The position numbers and the translations under genes were made by a program. Positions 46,346 through 58,594 of a stretch of DNA of 64,000 bases are shown here, piece after piece. Where the stretch lies: contig NC_080075.1 in the NCBI RefSeq assembly GCF_949987535.1, forward strand, positions 58,749,636-58,813,635, given 5' to 3'. The notes under the pieces were generated by a model. The model did no database searches and was not told the DNA's origin. It saw only the letters and a list, made by a program, of their open reading frames with translations. How positions within the stretch are numbered: the first letter of the stretch is position 1; each line of letters begins with the position of its first letter. The DNA is from Balaenoptera acutorostrata. Its lineage: Eukaryota; Chordata; Mammalia; Artiodactyla; Balaenopteridae.

Positions 46346-47715
46346 CAACAGAAATACTTGGTGACAATGGTGTAAGAATGTCTCCCACTCCCTGTGGTCC
46401 TCCTGCACTGCCTGCAGACACACATGGAGAGAGATCTAAGGGCCTTTAGGGTACCAGCTCACTCAGCTCCTACCTTCAGGAAGTTCTGACAGCCTGAGAA
46501 GCCTTGCAAAGGAGCCCAGCTGTTCCGGCAGGTCCTCCTGGGCCACAGGAAAGACGTGGACAGTGGCCAAGTCCACTAGGCCCCTCCCCAGCCCTGCTTC
46601 CTGACTCGGGGCATCCTCAGGGCCAGGGGGAGACAGGGGCTCTCCCTCCCCCCGTACCCACAGACAAATGTCAGCAGCACCAAAATGGATCCAAGTTTTG
46701 TGGGGCCTGAAACTTATACAACTTAGAGAGCCGTCTTTAAGAAACCAAAAACAAAATACAAAAGTAGGGTAAAAGTGAAAATGTATTTCTTTAAAATGCT
46801 TCTCATTCTTTTCTAGAAGTCCCATCACTCACTCATTTTTTAAAAAGCTGCCAAATACACAAAAAACAGAAAAATAATATTTTAATAAATTCACTCACTG
46901 ACATCCTCTACATTTTGGGCTGTATGTTCTCTTTGACTGCCTCATCATATGGCAGTGATTTCATGATTTGGCACTTTCTATACAGAGTATAGAATGGTCT
47001 TTCCGCCTAATATAGTTGCTCGAACTATGCACTTTGTTATTCAGAATTTAGAAACATTTATTTCAGCTTCTCAACCAACGTCATGTGAATTTTTAGGACT
47101 GTTGTCAGTTGGGTAAATTCTTAACAAGTTTCATATATGAGCTGTAAGATGAAAAGAACTTTCCACAGACTAGCCTCTGGCTCTGTACATTTCAAATCTT
47201 ATTTCCCTACCACTTCCCACAGCTTCCTGTCCTGAGAGCCATAGGACACGTTCTCACTGCATCACACCAGGTGAGTCAACACCACGGGAAGTAGGTGAAT
47301 TCCTGGAAACCATTCCTCCCCCAATAACTGTAACGAGACACAGAAGTGACCAAGAGCCACATTCATGAAACACTATATACATATACTGCATCCCACATAA
47401 ACACCCGCCCATTCGCCCACACTAAACGCATCCCGAACTCAAGTTTCCCTAAGCTGGATCCCAAAAATGCCCCCAGCTATTCCAACACCACCTGACAGGA
47501 GGGAAAATGTGACAGAGGGCAAGTCAGGGGGAAAAGAAACAGCAGCCTTCAATGACTGTGGTAGAAATAACACACTTCTGCAAGTTTTTACAAAAATATG
47601 AGACCATGTGAAAGCATCGCCAGGGCCCCTCCCGAGGCCTTGGAAGGACCCAACAAATGAGGGGCCCAGTAAGGCTTTGCAAAGGGGGGGGGCAGCCCTT
47701 GGAGATGAAAGAGGT
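46346..47715. other. Mixed single-copy and AT-rich unclassified DNA
   Basis: 'gtggggcctgaaacttatac' through 'cttagagagccgtctttaag' (46700-46740) and the AT-rich 46780-47160 segment look like an old DNA transposon, but I cannot name it. No exon recognised. Confidence 0.3.
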
Positions 47716-47719
47716 GAGG

Positions 47720-47825
47720 GGAAGGGTAATTACTGAGGCGGGGGCCCCGGGCTGCGGCCGCTGGCACAATTATCTTAACAAGTTAAATTAGCCCCAGATA
47801 AACCTGTACCTAATAAACCTGGGCT
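47720..47825. promoter_or_regulatory. Candidate regulatory element with a NotI-type site
   Basis: 'agggtaattactgaggcggg', the CpG octamer 'gcggccgc' (47754-47761), 'acaattatcttaacaagtta' and 'ccccagataaacctgtacct' alternate GC-rich and AT-rich motifs in single-copy DNA. Inference only. Confidence 0.22.
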
Positions 47826-48230
47826 GCTCGTGCCTGGAGCCTCCAGAAGGAAGGAGGACTTCAAAGCCCAAGGCCGGGTCATCAGAGGCAGTTGTCTCCC
47901 ACAGGCCCCAGGCCCCAGGCCTGTCCATGGGCTGCAGGCCAAGGCAGGGCCTGAATCCTGTCCTCACATGCCCAGCACCCAGCTCACACAGGAGCACCCC
48001 ACAGACTTCTGTACCTAGATACACCTTTGCCGCCCCTCCCCACAACGTTTTCATACCCAGCACCTCATCAGACAGGCTTCCTGGACTGTCAGGAAGCCCA
48101 GGACTGGGGTCCCCTCAGGGCCTCCTTGTCGGGGGTGGGATGGGGCAGGTGAGGAAATGCAGAAGGTCCTTCCTTCCTATTCTCTACTCACAGGGTGGGA
48201 GTCACAGTGTGTGTAGGGGGCACTGGCTGC
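47826..48230. other. GC-rich single-copy DNA
   Basis: No exon or repeat recognised; frames on both strands overlap without family pattern. Confidence 0.35.
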
Positions 48231-48605
48231 CACCTTCCTTTTTTTTTCTTTTAACTTCATTGAGGAATAATGGACACATAATTGTATATATTTAAAGTGC
48301 ACAATGTGATGATTTGATATACATATACATTGTGAAATGATTATTAAGATCAAGATAATTAACACATCCATCATTTCACAGTTAACATAGTTAACTTTTT
48401 GTGTGTGTGGTGAGAATGCTTAAGATCTACTCTCTGCAACGTTCAAGTCTCTAATACCATACTATTAACTCTAGTCACCAGGCTGTACGTTAGATCCTCA
48501 GAACTTACTCTTCTTACAACTGAAAGTTTGTACTCTTTGATTTTCATCACCCCATTTCCCCCTCCCCCAACAGAATGGCAACCACCATTCCATTCTTGCT
48601 CCTGT
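48231..48605 (-). repeat. L1 3' UTR relic, antisense
   Basis: 'taacttcattgaggaataat', 'gatttgatatacatatacat', 'taacacatccatcatttcac', 'gcttaagatctactctctgc' and 'caactgaaagtttgtactct' match an older L1 3' UTR read backwards, with its tail (T run) at the left. Confidence 0.75.
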
Positions 48606-49420
48606 GAAGTCCAGCCTTTCTTCTTTAATGCCCACGCCAGCACCGGGGTCCGAGGCTCTGCAGACCTGGAATGCTCTCCTGCCCTTCCTCTTCTTTTAGC
48701 CCATGTATCTCTTCCATCCAAGGAGCAGGGACCAGACAGTGGACAAGATGCTGGCTCCGTGGTTCAGAGAAGAGTTATGTACTGAGCCCAAGATCATGCC
48801 AACCTCACAAGATACAGGCTGGAGAAGGGGGTGATGTCACCCACTGGCCCCAGCCTCCACCCCAGGACAAGTGGGAAACCATGGGGGTGACAGGCTCGGA
48901 ACCTTCCAGGGCTGAAGGGCTGGCCAAAGTCCTGACTTGCCTCACGCAGGCCCTGGGGCCCAGAGACCTGCCCCATAGCCCTGGCTCCTAGGCTTCAGGG
49001 CAGCACAAAGCCCCAGGTTTTGCCAAGGAGCTTGGCTGATCAGCAAAGGGTCTTCAAAGAACACCAAGTTGGGAGTCAAGGCCATGGGCTCGAATTCCAG
49101 GTTTCAGGAGTTTGGGGAAAGTGAGGGGAAATAATGGCCGCAAAGATCCTTGGATGGTTGGGTGAGGGGGTTCATCATCCTGAGTAACAAGAGCCATGAG
49201 CAGGCAGACCGGCCAGAACTAGCTGGGAGAGGGCCAGGTCTTTGAGGCCCTTCCGCTCAGGAAAACCCTGTTCTTCGTCCTGAGCCAGAGGGGGAAGGAA
49301 AACAGGAAACACATGTTCTGTAGGGGAGGCTGAGCACCCAGCCCCGAGAAGCCTGCAGGGAGGACCTGCCCCCTGGATGAGAGTTTCCCAGCCCCACCTG
49401 GGGACCCAGCCCTGACCAGC
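48606..49420. other. Single-copy DNA, nothing recognised
   Basis: No exon or repeat recognised. Confidence 0.35.
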
Positions 49421-49429
49421 CTTGAGGAA

Positions 49430-49830
49430 GAAACGTGCTCATCAAGCTTATATCGATACAAAGAGCCCAGAGCTGCTAGGCCAACATCTGCGTTCTCACT
49501 CACAAACCTCTGTGCAGCCTTGGGCCAGGAGCTCGGCCACTCTGGTCCTCACCTTCTTCCGCTATCAAATGGAAGCGATTGACCCTGCCTCCCTCTCTGC
49601 CTTGCCTGCCTAGCTGGCTTTGGAAATGACAAAGCACCACACCACACACATGGGAATACTGTTGGGAATCCCAGAGGGCTTCCTCCCTACCTATCCTTCA
49701 AGTCTCAGCCTCCAGGCCTCAGCCTCCAGGAAGCCTTCCCTGGTTGCCCCAAAGGGAAGGACTGACTCGCTCATGTGATCCCCTCTGGCCTTCACCGTTT
49801 GCCTCTCTTTGAAAGGCCTGACACATACTC
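49430..49830 (+). repeat. MIR relic and L2 relic in series
   Basis: 'cttgggccaggagctcggcc' to 'ctatcaaatggaagcgattg' (49520-49580) is a diverged MIR. 'ccttcaagtctcagcctcca' to 'gaagccttccctggttgccc' (49695-49750) resembles L2. Confidence 0.5.
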
Positions 49831-50620
49831 TGCATCAGACAAAAGTAGTGACATCTGGCCATCCTATGCATAGATCATGAGCAGCATGAAGCCCAGCCAG
49901 CCCTGTTATCCTTCGTGTCGTCCTCGGGAGCCAGCAGGTGTGTAAGAAGCCCTGGTTGGAGGCACAAGGCCTGGGTCAGATGATAAGTCATCCCTGCCCT
50001 CCATCCCACCCACACCGCTCCCCCTTGATCCAGTCTTGACCAGCGGGGACTTGGGATTTTACCAGCACAGTCACCAGGGTACCCAGGGAGAGCAGCCCAG
50101 AAGATCCCAGGGGATGCCTGTGAGATCCCTCCTGGCTGCCTTTGGCCTGGACAGGAAGCCATCCGCCCACGCCCTGCTCAGACCCGCTGCAGGCCCGGCT
50201 CACGGCGCTCTGTGTCTCTAAAGGCCAGAGCCTGGTGTGGTTTGAGCGGCTCTGAGAAGGAGGAGGCTGCCTGAAGTGTGAGGCCACGGTGTGAGCATGG
50301 AGTGCGTCTGCCTGTGTTGTTCCCTAGCGAGTGTCCGCGTGTGTTCCCTCTGTTCCTCTTCAGCAGCCCCCTCAGAACCTGGCCCGGCCACGGTGACCAG
50401 TAGGTGGCTTGGGGAAGGGTGGGGCCTAGTAGGGAGAAAGGAGGCCAGGTTGCTGGGTCAGCTCTCCCTAGAGTGTGGGAGCAGGCAGGGACGGCCACAG
50501 CAAACCAGTGCTCTCCCTTGCACCATGCAGAGTCATCATCTCCCGGCCACTCTTGCATCTGGGGAGACCGTAAGACTGGTTCTCATGGCAGGAAGGTGAG
50601 CTATCGCGTCCTGGCCAAGG
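49831..50620. other. GC-rich single-copy DNA
   Basis: Frames up to 126 codons (50178-50558 minus) without family pattern. No repeat recognised. Confidence 0.35.
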
Positions 50621-50624
50621 TGGT

Positions 50625-50835
50625 TAAGAGAGGTGCCTTCTCTATTTCTTCCCTGTCTGCCTGCAGGATGCAGAGAACCCCGAGGCCATGAGGGAGGGCG
50701 GAGCATTGATGCAAGGAGCCTGGATCCCTGAATCACCACACGGAAGGCCCCCTGCTGGCCAGGAACATCCACCTTGAATGGTTATGATTGAGAATTAAAG
50801 TCTGTTGTGCTCAGCTATTGACATTTGGGGATTTA
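50625..50835 (+). repeat. Ancient MER/LTR-like relic
   Basis: 'gcaaggagcctggatccctg', 'aatcaccacacggaaggccc' and 'ttaaagtctgttgtgctcag' resemble the family at 28385-29150 and 60640-61075. Class uncertain. Confidence 0.4.
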
Positions 50836-51330
50836 TTCGTTTCATCAACAAACATTATCCTAATTCAGTTGCCTTAGAGGAGCAAGATTGCAAAGAAAAC
50901 AATGAGCTCGACACCCCAGATCTGCCTCCCTAGACCCCATTTTGAACTTGGGACATGACCTGAGCCCACCCCCTCAGTCTTACCCATTGGTTCTGCTCCA
51001 GCTGGCGGGAATGCTTTGAGTTCAAAAACTGAGAGCAGAACTGTCCATTTCTCACTCATCTTCTGGCTACCCATCATCAATCCGGCCTCTCTCAAGCCCC
51101 ACCTATCCCAGGCCCTCCAATTTGGCATCCTGACTGGACCCTCTCTGGATTCCAACCTCTGGCGTTGTGTCCTGGCTGGTACAAGGTCTCTCCACTCACC
51201 TTGGACCCTCCCCAGGGTCACAGTTCCTACACTTACTTGGTGCCCTCAGTCTGGCCCCTTCCTTCCTCAGAGGCTGCTATGAAAGTCCAGAGGCCAGATC
51301 GGGCCCATGATGTCTACAGCAGGCTCGCAG
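50836..51330. other. Single-copy DNA, nothing recognised
   Basis: No exon or repeat recognised; a 115-codon minus frame (50874-51221) has no family pattern. Confidence 0.35.
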
Positions 51331-51334
51331 TACG

Positions 51335-51580
51335 GTGAATGCCTCTGTGCTAAGGGCTTTCTGTGCCTCGACCTAATCAATATTCATAACAACCCTGTGA
51401 GGTAGGTAGACACCTAGATCACCATCCTGATTCTGCACTAGGGTGTTACAATTCCCATTTCACAGATGAGAAAACCAAGGCATGAAGTGGTAAGTCACTC
51501 ATTCTAGGGTATGTAGCTCATACATGGTAGAGCCAGGCCTAGAATCCAAGTCATCTAGACTCTGGAGCCCACACTCTGAC
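51335..51580 (-). repeat. MIR SINE relic, near full length
   Basis: 'aacaaccctgtgaggtaggt', 'atttcacagatgagaaaacc', 'catgaagtggtaagtcactc' and 'gtcatctagactctggagcc' fit antisense MIR with a small insertion. Confidence 0.8.
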
Positions 51581-51733
51581 ATCACCAAAGGCCAAACTAA
51601 GGCCCCTGGGTTGGTAATATGAGGTGGCCCTGGGACATTCTACGGAGTCTTCCTAGAGAAGGTGGCATTTGGGGTCGAGTCACACAAGCTCACTGCACCT
51701 GGTTGTCCTTCCAAGGTTCTGCCAGTTGCTCAG

Positions 51734-51735
<2 letters not shown>

Positions 51736-51767
<32 letters not shown>
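51736..51767. repeat. (GT)16 microsatellite
   Basis: Uninterrupted GT run preceded by 'cagg'. Confidence 0.95.
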
Positions 51768-51769
<2 letters not shown>

Positions 51770-51828
51770 TTGTATGTAAAATCTACATAGGCTTGGACAT
51801 GGAAATACAACAAAGAAGGGCTTTAGAG

Positions 51829-52132
51829 CAGTGCTAGCCAATAGAAATGACACAAGCCACAGGTGCAAGCCGTGTGTATCATTTAAAATTTTCTAGTTGC
51901 TAATTATAAACATGAAATTAACTTTAATTATTTTATCCACTATAGAATATTGTCATTTCAATATGTAATCAATGTGGAAAAATTATGAATGAGATCTCTT
52001 GCACTCTTCTGTGCTAAGCCTTCAAAGTCCAGTTTGTATTCACCATGAAGAACACATCTCAGCTCAGTGTAGCTACATCTCAAGTGGTCAAGAGCCACAA
52101 GTGGCTGGTGGCCGCTGTCTTGGACAGCACAG
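51829..52132 (+). mobile_element. hAT-Charlie-type DNA transposon, near complete
   Basis: Left end 'cagtgctagccaataga' and right end 'tcttggacagcacag' are imperfect inverted repeats. Eight-base flanks 'ctttagag' (51821-51828) and 'ctctggag' (52133-52140) match at 6 of 8. The middle ('catgaaattaactttaatta', 'caatatgtaatcaatgtgga') is shared with 63634-64000. Confidence 0.8.
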
Positions 52133-52140
52133 CTCTGGAG

Positions 52141-53565
52141 AGGGTCTGGGCTTGGGAGGTCAAGCTGACCCTAGGAACAAGGCTCTAGGACATGGTGGGC
52201 CTCCCAGGCCCTGAAGGGCACACATGCTTAGGCCCAGCTTAGCAGAGAGCTACACAAGTCTGGAAGTAGCACGCAAGGCAGTAACTCCTGCAAAAACACA
52301 AACTGCTATGTGTTAGGATTCAGGGAAAGCAGCGGATGGTTTTAATTTGCTGCAAAATCGGCATGTGTCTGTACTGTCCTATTTACAGTAGGCCCTCTAA
52401 GGAGGCTTGTAAACAACTCAAGGAACGTCAAGGAGTCCAGCACTCCATGCAGCCGTTCTGCGTTCCCTGATTACCCCAGATCCCCGCCTTACAAGCAAGC
52501 GCAGATTAAACCCAGAATGTTTTCACGACCAAGGAGCATGGTCTATGAAATGTGACAGGAAAGAAATCTGAGCAAAAAGCCAGGTTGGGAAATTGTTGCC
52601 AGCTGTGGTATGTGGGAGCCAGGGATGGGGATGGGACCCCAGAAGGAAGCCCTGAGTCCCGCCCTGTATCATCTGGGGTCTGTGTCTAGCCCCGGAGGTA
52701 TCACCCAAGAGAGAAGTTTCAAAAACTCAAGTTAGCCTGCAGAATGACTGTGAAATTATCTGTCAGAATCAGTGGTGGTCTGGCCTGGGACTTGTGTGGT
52801 CATACAGGTTCCCTCACTTACAAGGGCCCGTGCCCAGAAGGGCCCCATGCTTGGTTTAATGCTCTGCTGTCGCCATCTCGAAATTCTTATTAGTTTTGGA
52901 ACCAGGGTATTTTCATTTTGCACTGGGCCCACAAATTATGGAGCTGGTCCTAAATGGAGGCCGCTGCAGGAAACAAGAAGTCCCTTCTGCCCGAGGTCCC
53001 CTGCTGGGGAGGGGCTCAGCATTCTCGTGACCTTTCCAGGGACCAGTCCCCTGGTCCAGCCCCTTCAACTGTGCATAGAGAGACCATCTGGAGGAAAGGC
53101 AGAGCCGGCCTGACAAGGGCTGCCTAAGACGGCCCTGGAGAACAGCACCAGGATGTTGTGTATTTTCCAAAGTTCGATTCACAATGGTCTCTTTTCATTT
53201 AAAGAAAATACCGCAACCATTTCCTAGCAAAGGTTAAGTCTTTACACTTAAAAAAAAAAAATGTTTTTTAACCTGCCAAGGAATGTGCTTTTTAAAGCTT
53301 GCTTCCTGCCTTTCCTGAAGTTGAGGTTCCCTCCCCCTCACAGGGGGAGAGCCCAGGGGTCCTATGAGAGCAGTGAATGGCCGAGCAGTCACTGCCCCTA
53401 AAAGCAGGTCAGGGAAGGGGCAGAGGGCAGGGGCACTGGGAGCCAGTGTTGGGTGGCCATCCCCTGATTTACCCAGAGCCAGCCAATCAGGACAGGAGCC
53501 CCTGATGCCCAAAGTCCATCAAAGTCTCTTATTGTAGAATCTGTAGGATCTGTATTAAAGTCTCC
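52141..53565. other. Single-copy DNA, nothing recognised
   Basis: No exon or repeat recognised; frames of 60-113 codons lack family pattern. Confidence 0.35.
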
Positions 53566-53569
53566 TTTC

Positions 53570-55800
53570 TCATTGTTGACATTAGTTTCTCTCTCTCTCT
53601 CCCTGATTAATTTGACCAGAGGCTTATTAATTTTACTGGTCTTTTCATAAGATCAACTTTGTGGATTCTTTCTATTGTTTGCTTGTTTTAAATTTCATTA
53701 ATTTATGCTCACATCGTCATTATTTCTATCATCCTACTTTCTTTGGATTTAGTTTGCTTTGGGTGTAGTTTATTTTTCTAACTTCTTGAGCTGGATATTT
53801 AAATCATTGATTTTCAGGGGCTTCCCTGGTGGCGCAGTGGTTAAGAATCCGCCTGCCAATGCAGGAGACACGGGTTCGAGCCTTGGTCCGGGAAGATCCC
53901 ACATGCCGCAGAGCAACTAAGCCCATGCACCACAACTACTGAGCCTGCGCTCTAGAGCCCGTGAGCCACAACTACTGAAGCCCGCACGCCTAGAGCCCAT
54001 GCTCCACAATAACAGAAGCCACCGCAATGAGAAACCCACGCACCCCAACAAAGAGTAGCCCTCACTCGCGGCAACTAGAGAAAGCCGCGCACAGCAACAA
54101 AGACCCAACGCAGCCAAAAATAAATAAATTTATAAGAAATAAATAAATAAATCACTGATTTTCAGCCTTACTTTTCTACTATAAGCATTTGAGGCTACAC
54201 ATCTTCGAAGTCTGGCTTTAACTGCATCCTTCACGTTTTGCAATGTAGTCTTTTTATCAGCATTCAGTTCAAAGTTCTTTCTCATTTCTATTGTGTTTTC
54301 TTCTTTAACCATCAGTTATATAAAAAAAATACTGTTTAATTTCCAAACATTTGAGGATTTTCTAACTGTCTTTTCTGTTGCTGGTTTTTAAGCTTAATTC
54401 CAGTGTAGTCAGTGAGTATATTCATTTCAGTCGTTTGAAACTTGTTGAAATGTGCTTTATGGCCTCACATAGGGTCAATTTTTGTAAATGTTCCATCTGC
54501 ACTTGCAAAAAATGTATATTTGAAGTTGTTGGAAACTATGTTCTACATATATCAATTAATTCAAGTTTGTTAATCATCTTGTTCAAATCTGTATCCTTAC
54601 TGGGTACTTTTTCTGCTTGATTTATACACCTCTCACTGAAGGAGGTATATAAAGTCTCCCACATATATGACTGTGGATTTTCTATTTCTCCTTTTAGTTC
54701 TGTCATTTTTGCTTTGTTTACTTTGAGGTAATATTATTAGATTAATACAACTTTACAATTGTTTTAGCTTCCTGGTTAATTGAACCTTGTATTATTGTGA
54801 AGTATCACTAACTCTAGCAGTGGTTTTTTGTCTTAAAATCTATTTCATTTGATATAACTATAGCTACCCCAACTCTCTTTGTACAGTTTATTTTATCATT
54901 TTTTTCTTCCAATCTTTCTGTATACTTATATTTAAAACCTATCTCTTGTAAGCAGGATATAATTATGTTTTGTTTTGTCATTTGCTCTGACAATTACATA
55001 TTTTAAGTGGAGTATTTAATCCTTCTATGTTTATTTTAATTACTGTTATATTGGGCTTTAATCTACCATCTTATTTGCTTTATACTCATCCTGCCTGTTG
55101 TGATCCTTTCTTGCCTCCTTTTGAATTGATTCAATGTTTTTATAGTGCCATTTGACTCATTCTTTTGAGAGTAATACACTTTGCTGTTTTTGCTTTTTTT
55201 TTTTTTTTAATGCGATATGGTTGCAACATCTGTCTTTGACTAATCAAAGTCTGCTACAAATAAGTATGCCTACCACTTCTTGGACAATGCAAGGACCTCA
55301 GAGTGCTTTAACCCTACCACCATCCTGCAACAGATGCTATCACCATATGTTATTTCAGATATTTTAATTCATCATACATTTAAAACCCCACAAGATATCA
55401 TCATTGTTGTAACTATAGTCAATATTCATTTACATTCACACACGTATTCACCTTTCCTATTGTTCTTCCTTCCTTCCTGCATCTCCCAGATTACATTTGA
55501 GTTTATTTTCCATCTGCCTAAAGAACACCCTTTAGTATTTCCTTTGGTGTGGGTCAGCAGGTGATGAGATTTACCAAGTGTTGTTTTTCTAAAAGCATAT
55601 TTACTTCCTCTTTATTTTGGAAGGATCTCTGTGCTTCCACAGACTTCCACTTGGTAGTTATTCTCTTTCAGGGCTTTGAAGGTATTACAGTATTGTCTTT
55701 TGGCTTCCACTGTTTCACTTGAGAAGTCAATTGTCAGTCTTCTGTGTCTTTTCTCGCTGCCTGCTTTTAAGATTGTATCTTTGTTGTTTGCTCTTCAGCA
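53570..55800 (-). repeat. Old L1 relic, antisense, split by a SINE
   Basis: From right to left the segment reads the region upstream of ORF2 ('ttttggcttccactgtttca' antisense), the endonuclease N-terminal part ('tttcatttgatataactata'), its middle ('aatgttccatctgcacttgc') and further ORF2 ('ctactataagcatttgaggc', 'ccagaggcttattaatttta'). It is colinear with the plus-strand copy at 40270-41445. Only tiny frames remain (54130-54312). Confidence 0.8.
53818..54148 (+). mobile_element. CHR-type SINE inside an L1 relic
   Basis: Head 'gggcttccctggtggcgcag', B-box-like 'gggttcgagccttggtccgg', tail 'taaataaatttataagaaat'. Duplication 'aaatcattgattttcag' at 53801-53817 and 54149-54165 with one mismatch. 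Confidence 0.95.
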
Positions 55801-56212
55801 TACAGTCAATGTCCCTGGAAGGGGTGAGAAGAAATCTGGGAGGTGGGTAGGAAGGGGTGCTTCTGTGACCTCAGATCCTTCATACAGGCCAAGGGAAGCC
55901 CTAAGAGATAGTCACCACATACCTGGAGGCCCTAGGATGGTGGCCCCCAGAACTTGGGTCTTCCCCGAGAAGGGTCTTGGGTCTGATCACTGAAGAGCAG
56001 GATAATAACTCCAGGGTTGTATAGAAGAGGATGGAAAAAAAAGGAGAGAGTAGGGGAGGGAAGATGCCACCTGAGCCATTTTAAACCAACCACAGTGTTG
56101 AGTGAGGACCTTGACACCTAAACCCCACAGACAATGAATGAAGTCACATCACAACACTAGAAAATCAGTCCCATGAGGGCAGTGATTTTTAGCCCTCAAA
56201 CAAAACCCCCAG
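55801..56212. other. Single-copy DNA, nothing recognised
   Basis: No exon or repeat recognised. Confidence 0.3.
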
Positions 56213-56545
56213 GACTTCCCTGGTGGTGCAGTGGTTAAGAATCCACCTGCCAATGCAGGGGACACGGGTTCGATCTCTGGTCCGGGAAGATCCCACATGC
56301 CACGGAGCAACTAAGCCCGTGCGCCACAACTACTGAGCCCACGCTCTAGAGCCCGCACGCCACAACTACTGAAGCCCGCGCACCTAGAGCCCGTGCTCTG
56401 CAACAAGAGAAGCCACTGCAATGAGAAGCTCGTGCACCACAACTAAGAGTAGCCCCTGCTCACCGCAACTACAGAAAGCCTGTGTGCAGCAACAAAGGTC
56501 CAACACATCCAAAAATAAAAATAAATAAATACCTTAAAATTTTTT
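56213..56545 (+). mobile_element. CHR-type SINE
   Basis: Head 'ggacttccctggtggtgcag', B-box-like 'gggttcgatctctggtccgg', repeated 'cacaactactgaagcccg' body, AATA-rich tail running into A-rich DNA to about 56614. The duplication is not clear; 'aaaaccc' occurs on both sides. Confidence 0.92.
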
Positions 56546-56739
56546 TAATAAAATGAAATAAAAAGATGTATCCAAAAAAGTGTAAATAAAAAAAAATATA
56601 TGTTAAAAAAAAAACCCTAACTACACGATCAGCCTTCCTGGATCCTCTCTGGTAACCCCCTACCCAGCCCTTATAACACACATTAGGAGAGAAGCCTGTA
56701 GCCTCTAATTTCACCTCATGCCTGGCCTCTGGGTGAGTA

Positions 56740-57303
56740 CGTTGCAGTAACACATGTGGGTATGTATACAGATAGCTAATAGTGACTAGCCATAGAGTAA
56801 TTAGTTTAGAAAGTGTTTTTATTGTAAAGGAGAGGAAAACTCTTTGATACAATATTCAGAAGCTGTGCCTTTCCTGCCGTGTCAAATCCCAAGGCTGCCA
56901 GTAGAATGACACCAACCACAGCAGTGGCAGATAAAAGGCTCTTAGCACAGCCAGCTTCTTCAGCAGAATGTACACTGGCTGAGGCTCCCACCCACTATTT
57001 CCAGTCTCCAGACAAGCCTGTGCTCTAGCAAACAGCAAAGAAATAGAGCTACGGAACCATGCCTACTAAGCAATGTATTCTAAGTCTAACCTTGGGAAAC
57101 TAGAGAAACTAAGAGTTCCTAGGCTGCAGGCCCTAAGAAGAAAGGGAGTAGCTGGTAGGGAACCACATGGGACTGAAAACGGTTTGGAACAAGACGAGGA
57201 CCAGAAGGAAGATACTGCCTGAAACCTGGGTTAGAACAGGGACTGGAACATTCCTTTCTCAATCCCTCATTGGGGAGGAACTGGAAATTAACATCAGACA
57301 CAT
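56740..57303 (-). repeat. Possible solo LTR
   Basis: Read on the minus strand this starts with TG ('tgtctgatgttaatttcc'), has 'gccttttatctgcc' about 130 bases before 'tacaataaaaacac' (a polyadenylation signal), and is otherwise single-copy-looking. A 61-codon minus frame (56806-56991) with a hydrophobic stretch lies inside but I do not recognise it. LTR status is an inference and no matching partner is visible. Confidence 0.3.
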
Positions 57304-58305
57304 ACCCTTATATTGTCTGAGATTGCAGTGCCCCGCTGTTTAGGAAACCATATACGGTTTATCTGTACTATAGGTTAGGTTTTCTCAACAAGTCCCTTCT
57401 GCTACCATTACTAAGTTGTGAGTAAAGACCCCCTTTCCCCCAGACATGGTTTAGGAGACACAGGTGGGCCTGCCTAACCATCTCAGGTGAAGACCCTAGG
57501 TCTGGAGTGGGAAGCCATGGCAGCAGCCAACAGCTCAGGGCAGAGGGCCAGGACCCGGCCCGCTCCCGTCTGGGGTCCCCGGGCTGTGCCACACAACATG
57601 TGGGCCGTAGGTTTTGTTTCTTCTCTTAAACTGGTCTTTCCTTGTTTCCAGAAAAAGATAAACACACCCTGAAAACTCATCTGCTGATCATTAAAGGGGA
57701 AAAAAAGAGACTCAAAGGATCCTGATCTCCATTTTGCAAATGGCCAGAAAGGTATCAGTTGAAATGAATAATTATTTCTGGTTTAGAGGAGAGGCTACGT
57801 TTCTCTGGCTTGTCCAGGCAGTTCCGGTGCTCTCAGGCCATGATAGCCTGGCCTGGAAAAGCTGGACTCTTCTCCTCCCCGCCCCATGTCCCGAGGAAGA
57901 TCAGGGTCCCACACCTCAGAGTACTACCAGTGTTGGCTTCTAAACGCATGACAGATGCCATCCAGACCTCTCCTGGTGGCCCTTGCAGGGCAGTGAGGAC
58001 TCTGAAAGGCCCCCAGCCGAACCCTGGCCTCTGGCAACATCCTCTCCTCTTGGCCCCAAAGAGCAGAAGGGCAGCCGAGGGGAAGCAGAAACGAACCGTC
58101 GGTTTTTCTGCAACTGCTTTGATTTTTTGTTTTTCCAAGAAGAAAACACTCAGCCCCGATCCCGGGGGAAGCAGGGAGGACAGAAGTGAAGGCTATTTCT
58201 GAGCCTTCTACCTCCCCCAAAGGAAGGGTGGGAACAGTGCAAAGAGTCCAGCCCTGGCTTCCTGGAATCAAGCATGTGGGCAGCCTTTTGCAGTTTGCAA
58301 CTATG
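57304..58305. other. Single-copy DNA, nothing recognised
   Basis: A 130-codon plus frame (57810-58202) and a 115-codon minus frame (57924-58271) overlap and neither has a family pattern. Confidence 0.35.
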
Positions 58306-58309
58306 CTTC

Positions 58310-58485
58310 AATCACTTTATCTCCTTTGGGGGCCTTGCAGTAACCCTGGTAGGTGAGAGTGGAAAGGAGTTGTTATCCCCACTTGGCTAGTGAGGAAATC
58401 AAGGCTCTGGGGTGGTAACTAACTTCTGAGAAAGAGATGAAGTTTGAATCCAAAGGCAGGTCCTCTGCTTGCAAAGCTCCTGCCT
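58310..58485 (-). repeat. MIR SINE relic
   Basis: 'cttgcagtaaccctggtagg', 'tagtgaggaaatcaaggctc' and 'gaagtttgaatccaaaggca' fit antisense MIR. Confidence 0.75.
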
Positions 58486-58594
58486 CATCCACCACCTGAG
58501 TGTGCCTCTCTGGACTTTGCCCCTTCCACACCCCTGTGCCCAGGCCCTGAAGGCCAGCATCCCGGAAAAGACCTCACTTAGAGAGAAAAGAATC

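Noticed and set aside
56806..56991. Small membrane protein gene on the minus strand
   Set aside because: A hydrophobic stretch is present, but I recognise no family, the frame sits within a possible LTR, and other frames overlap it.
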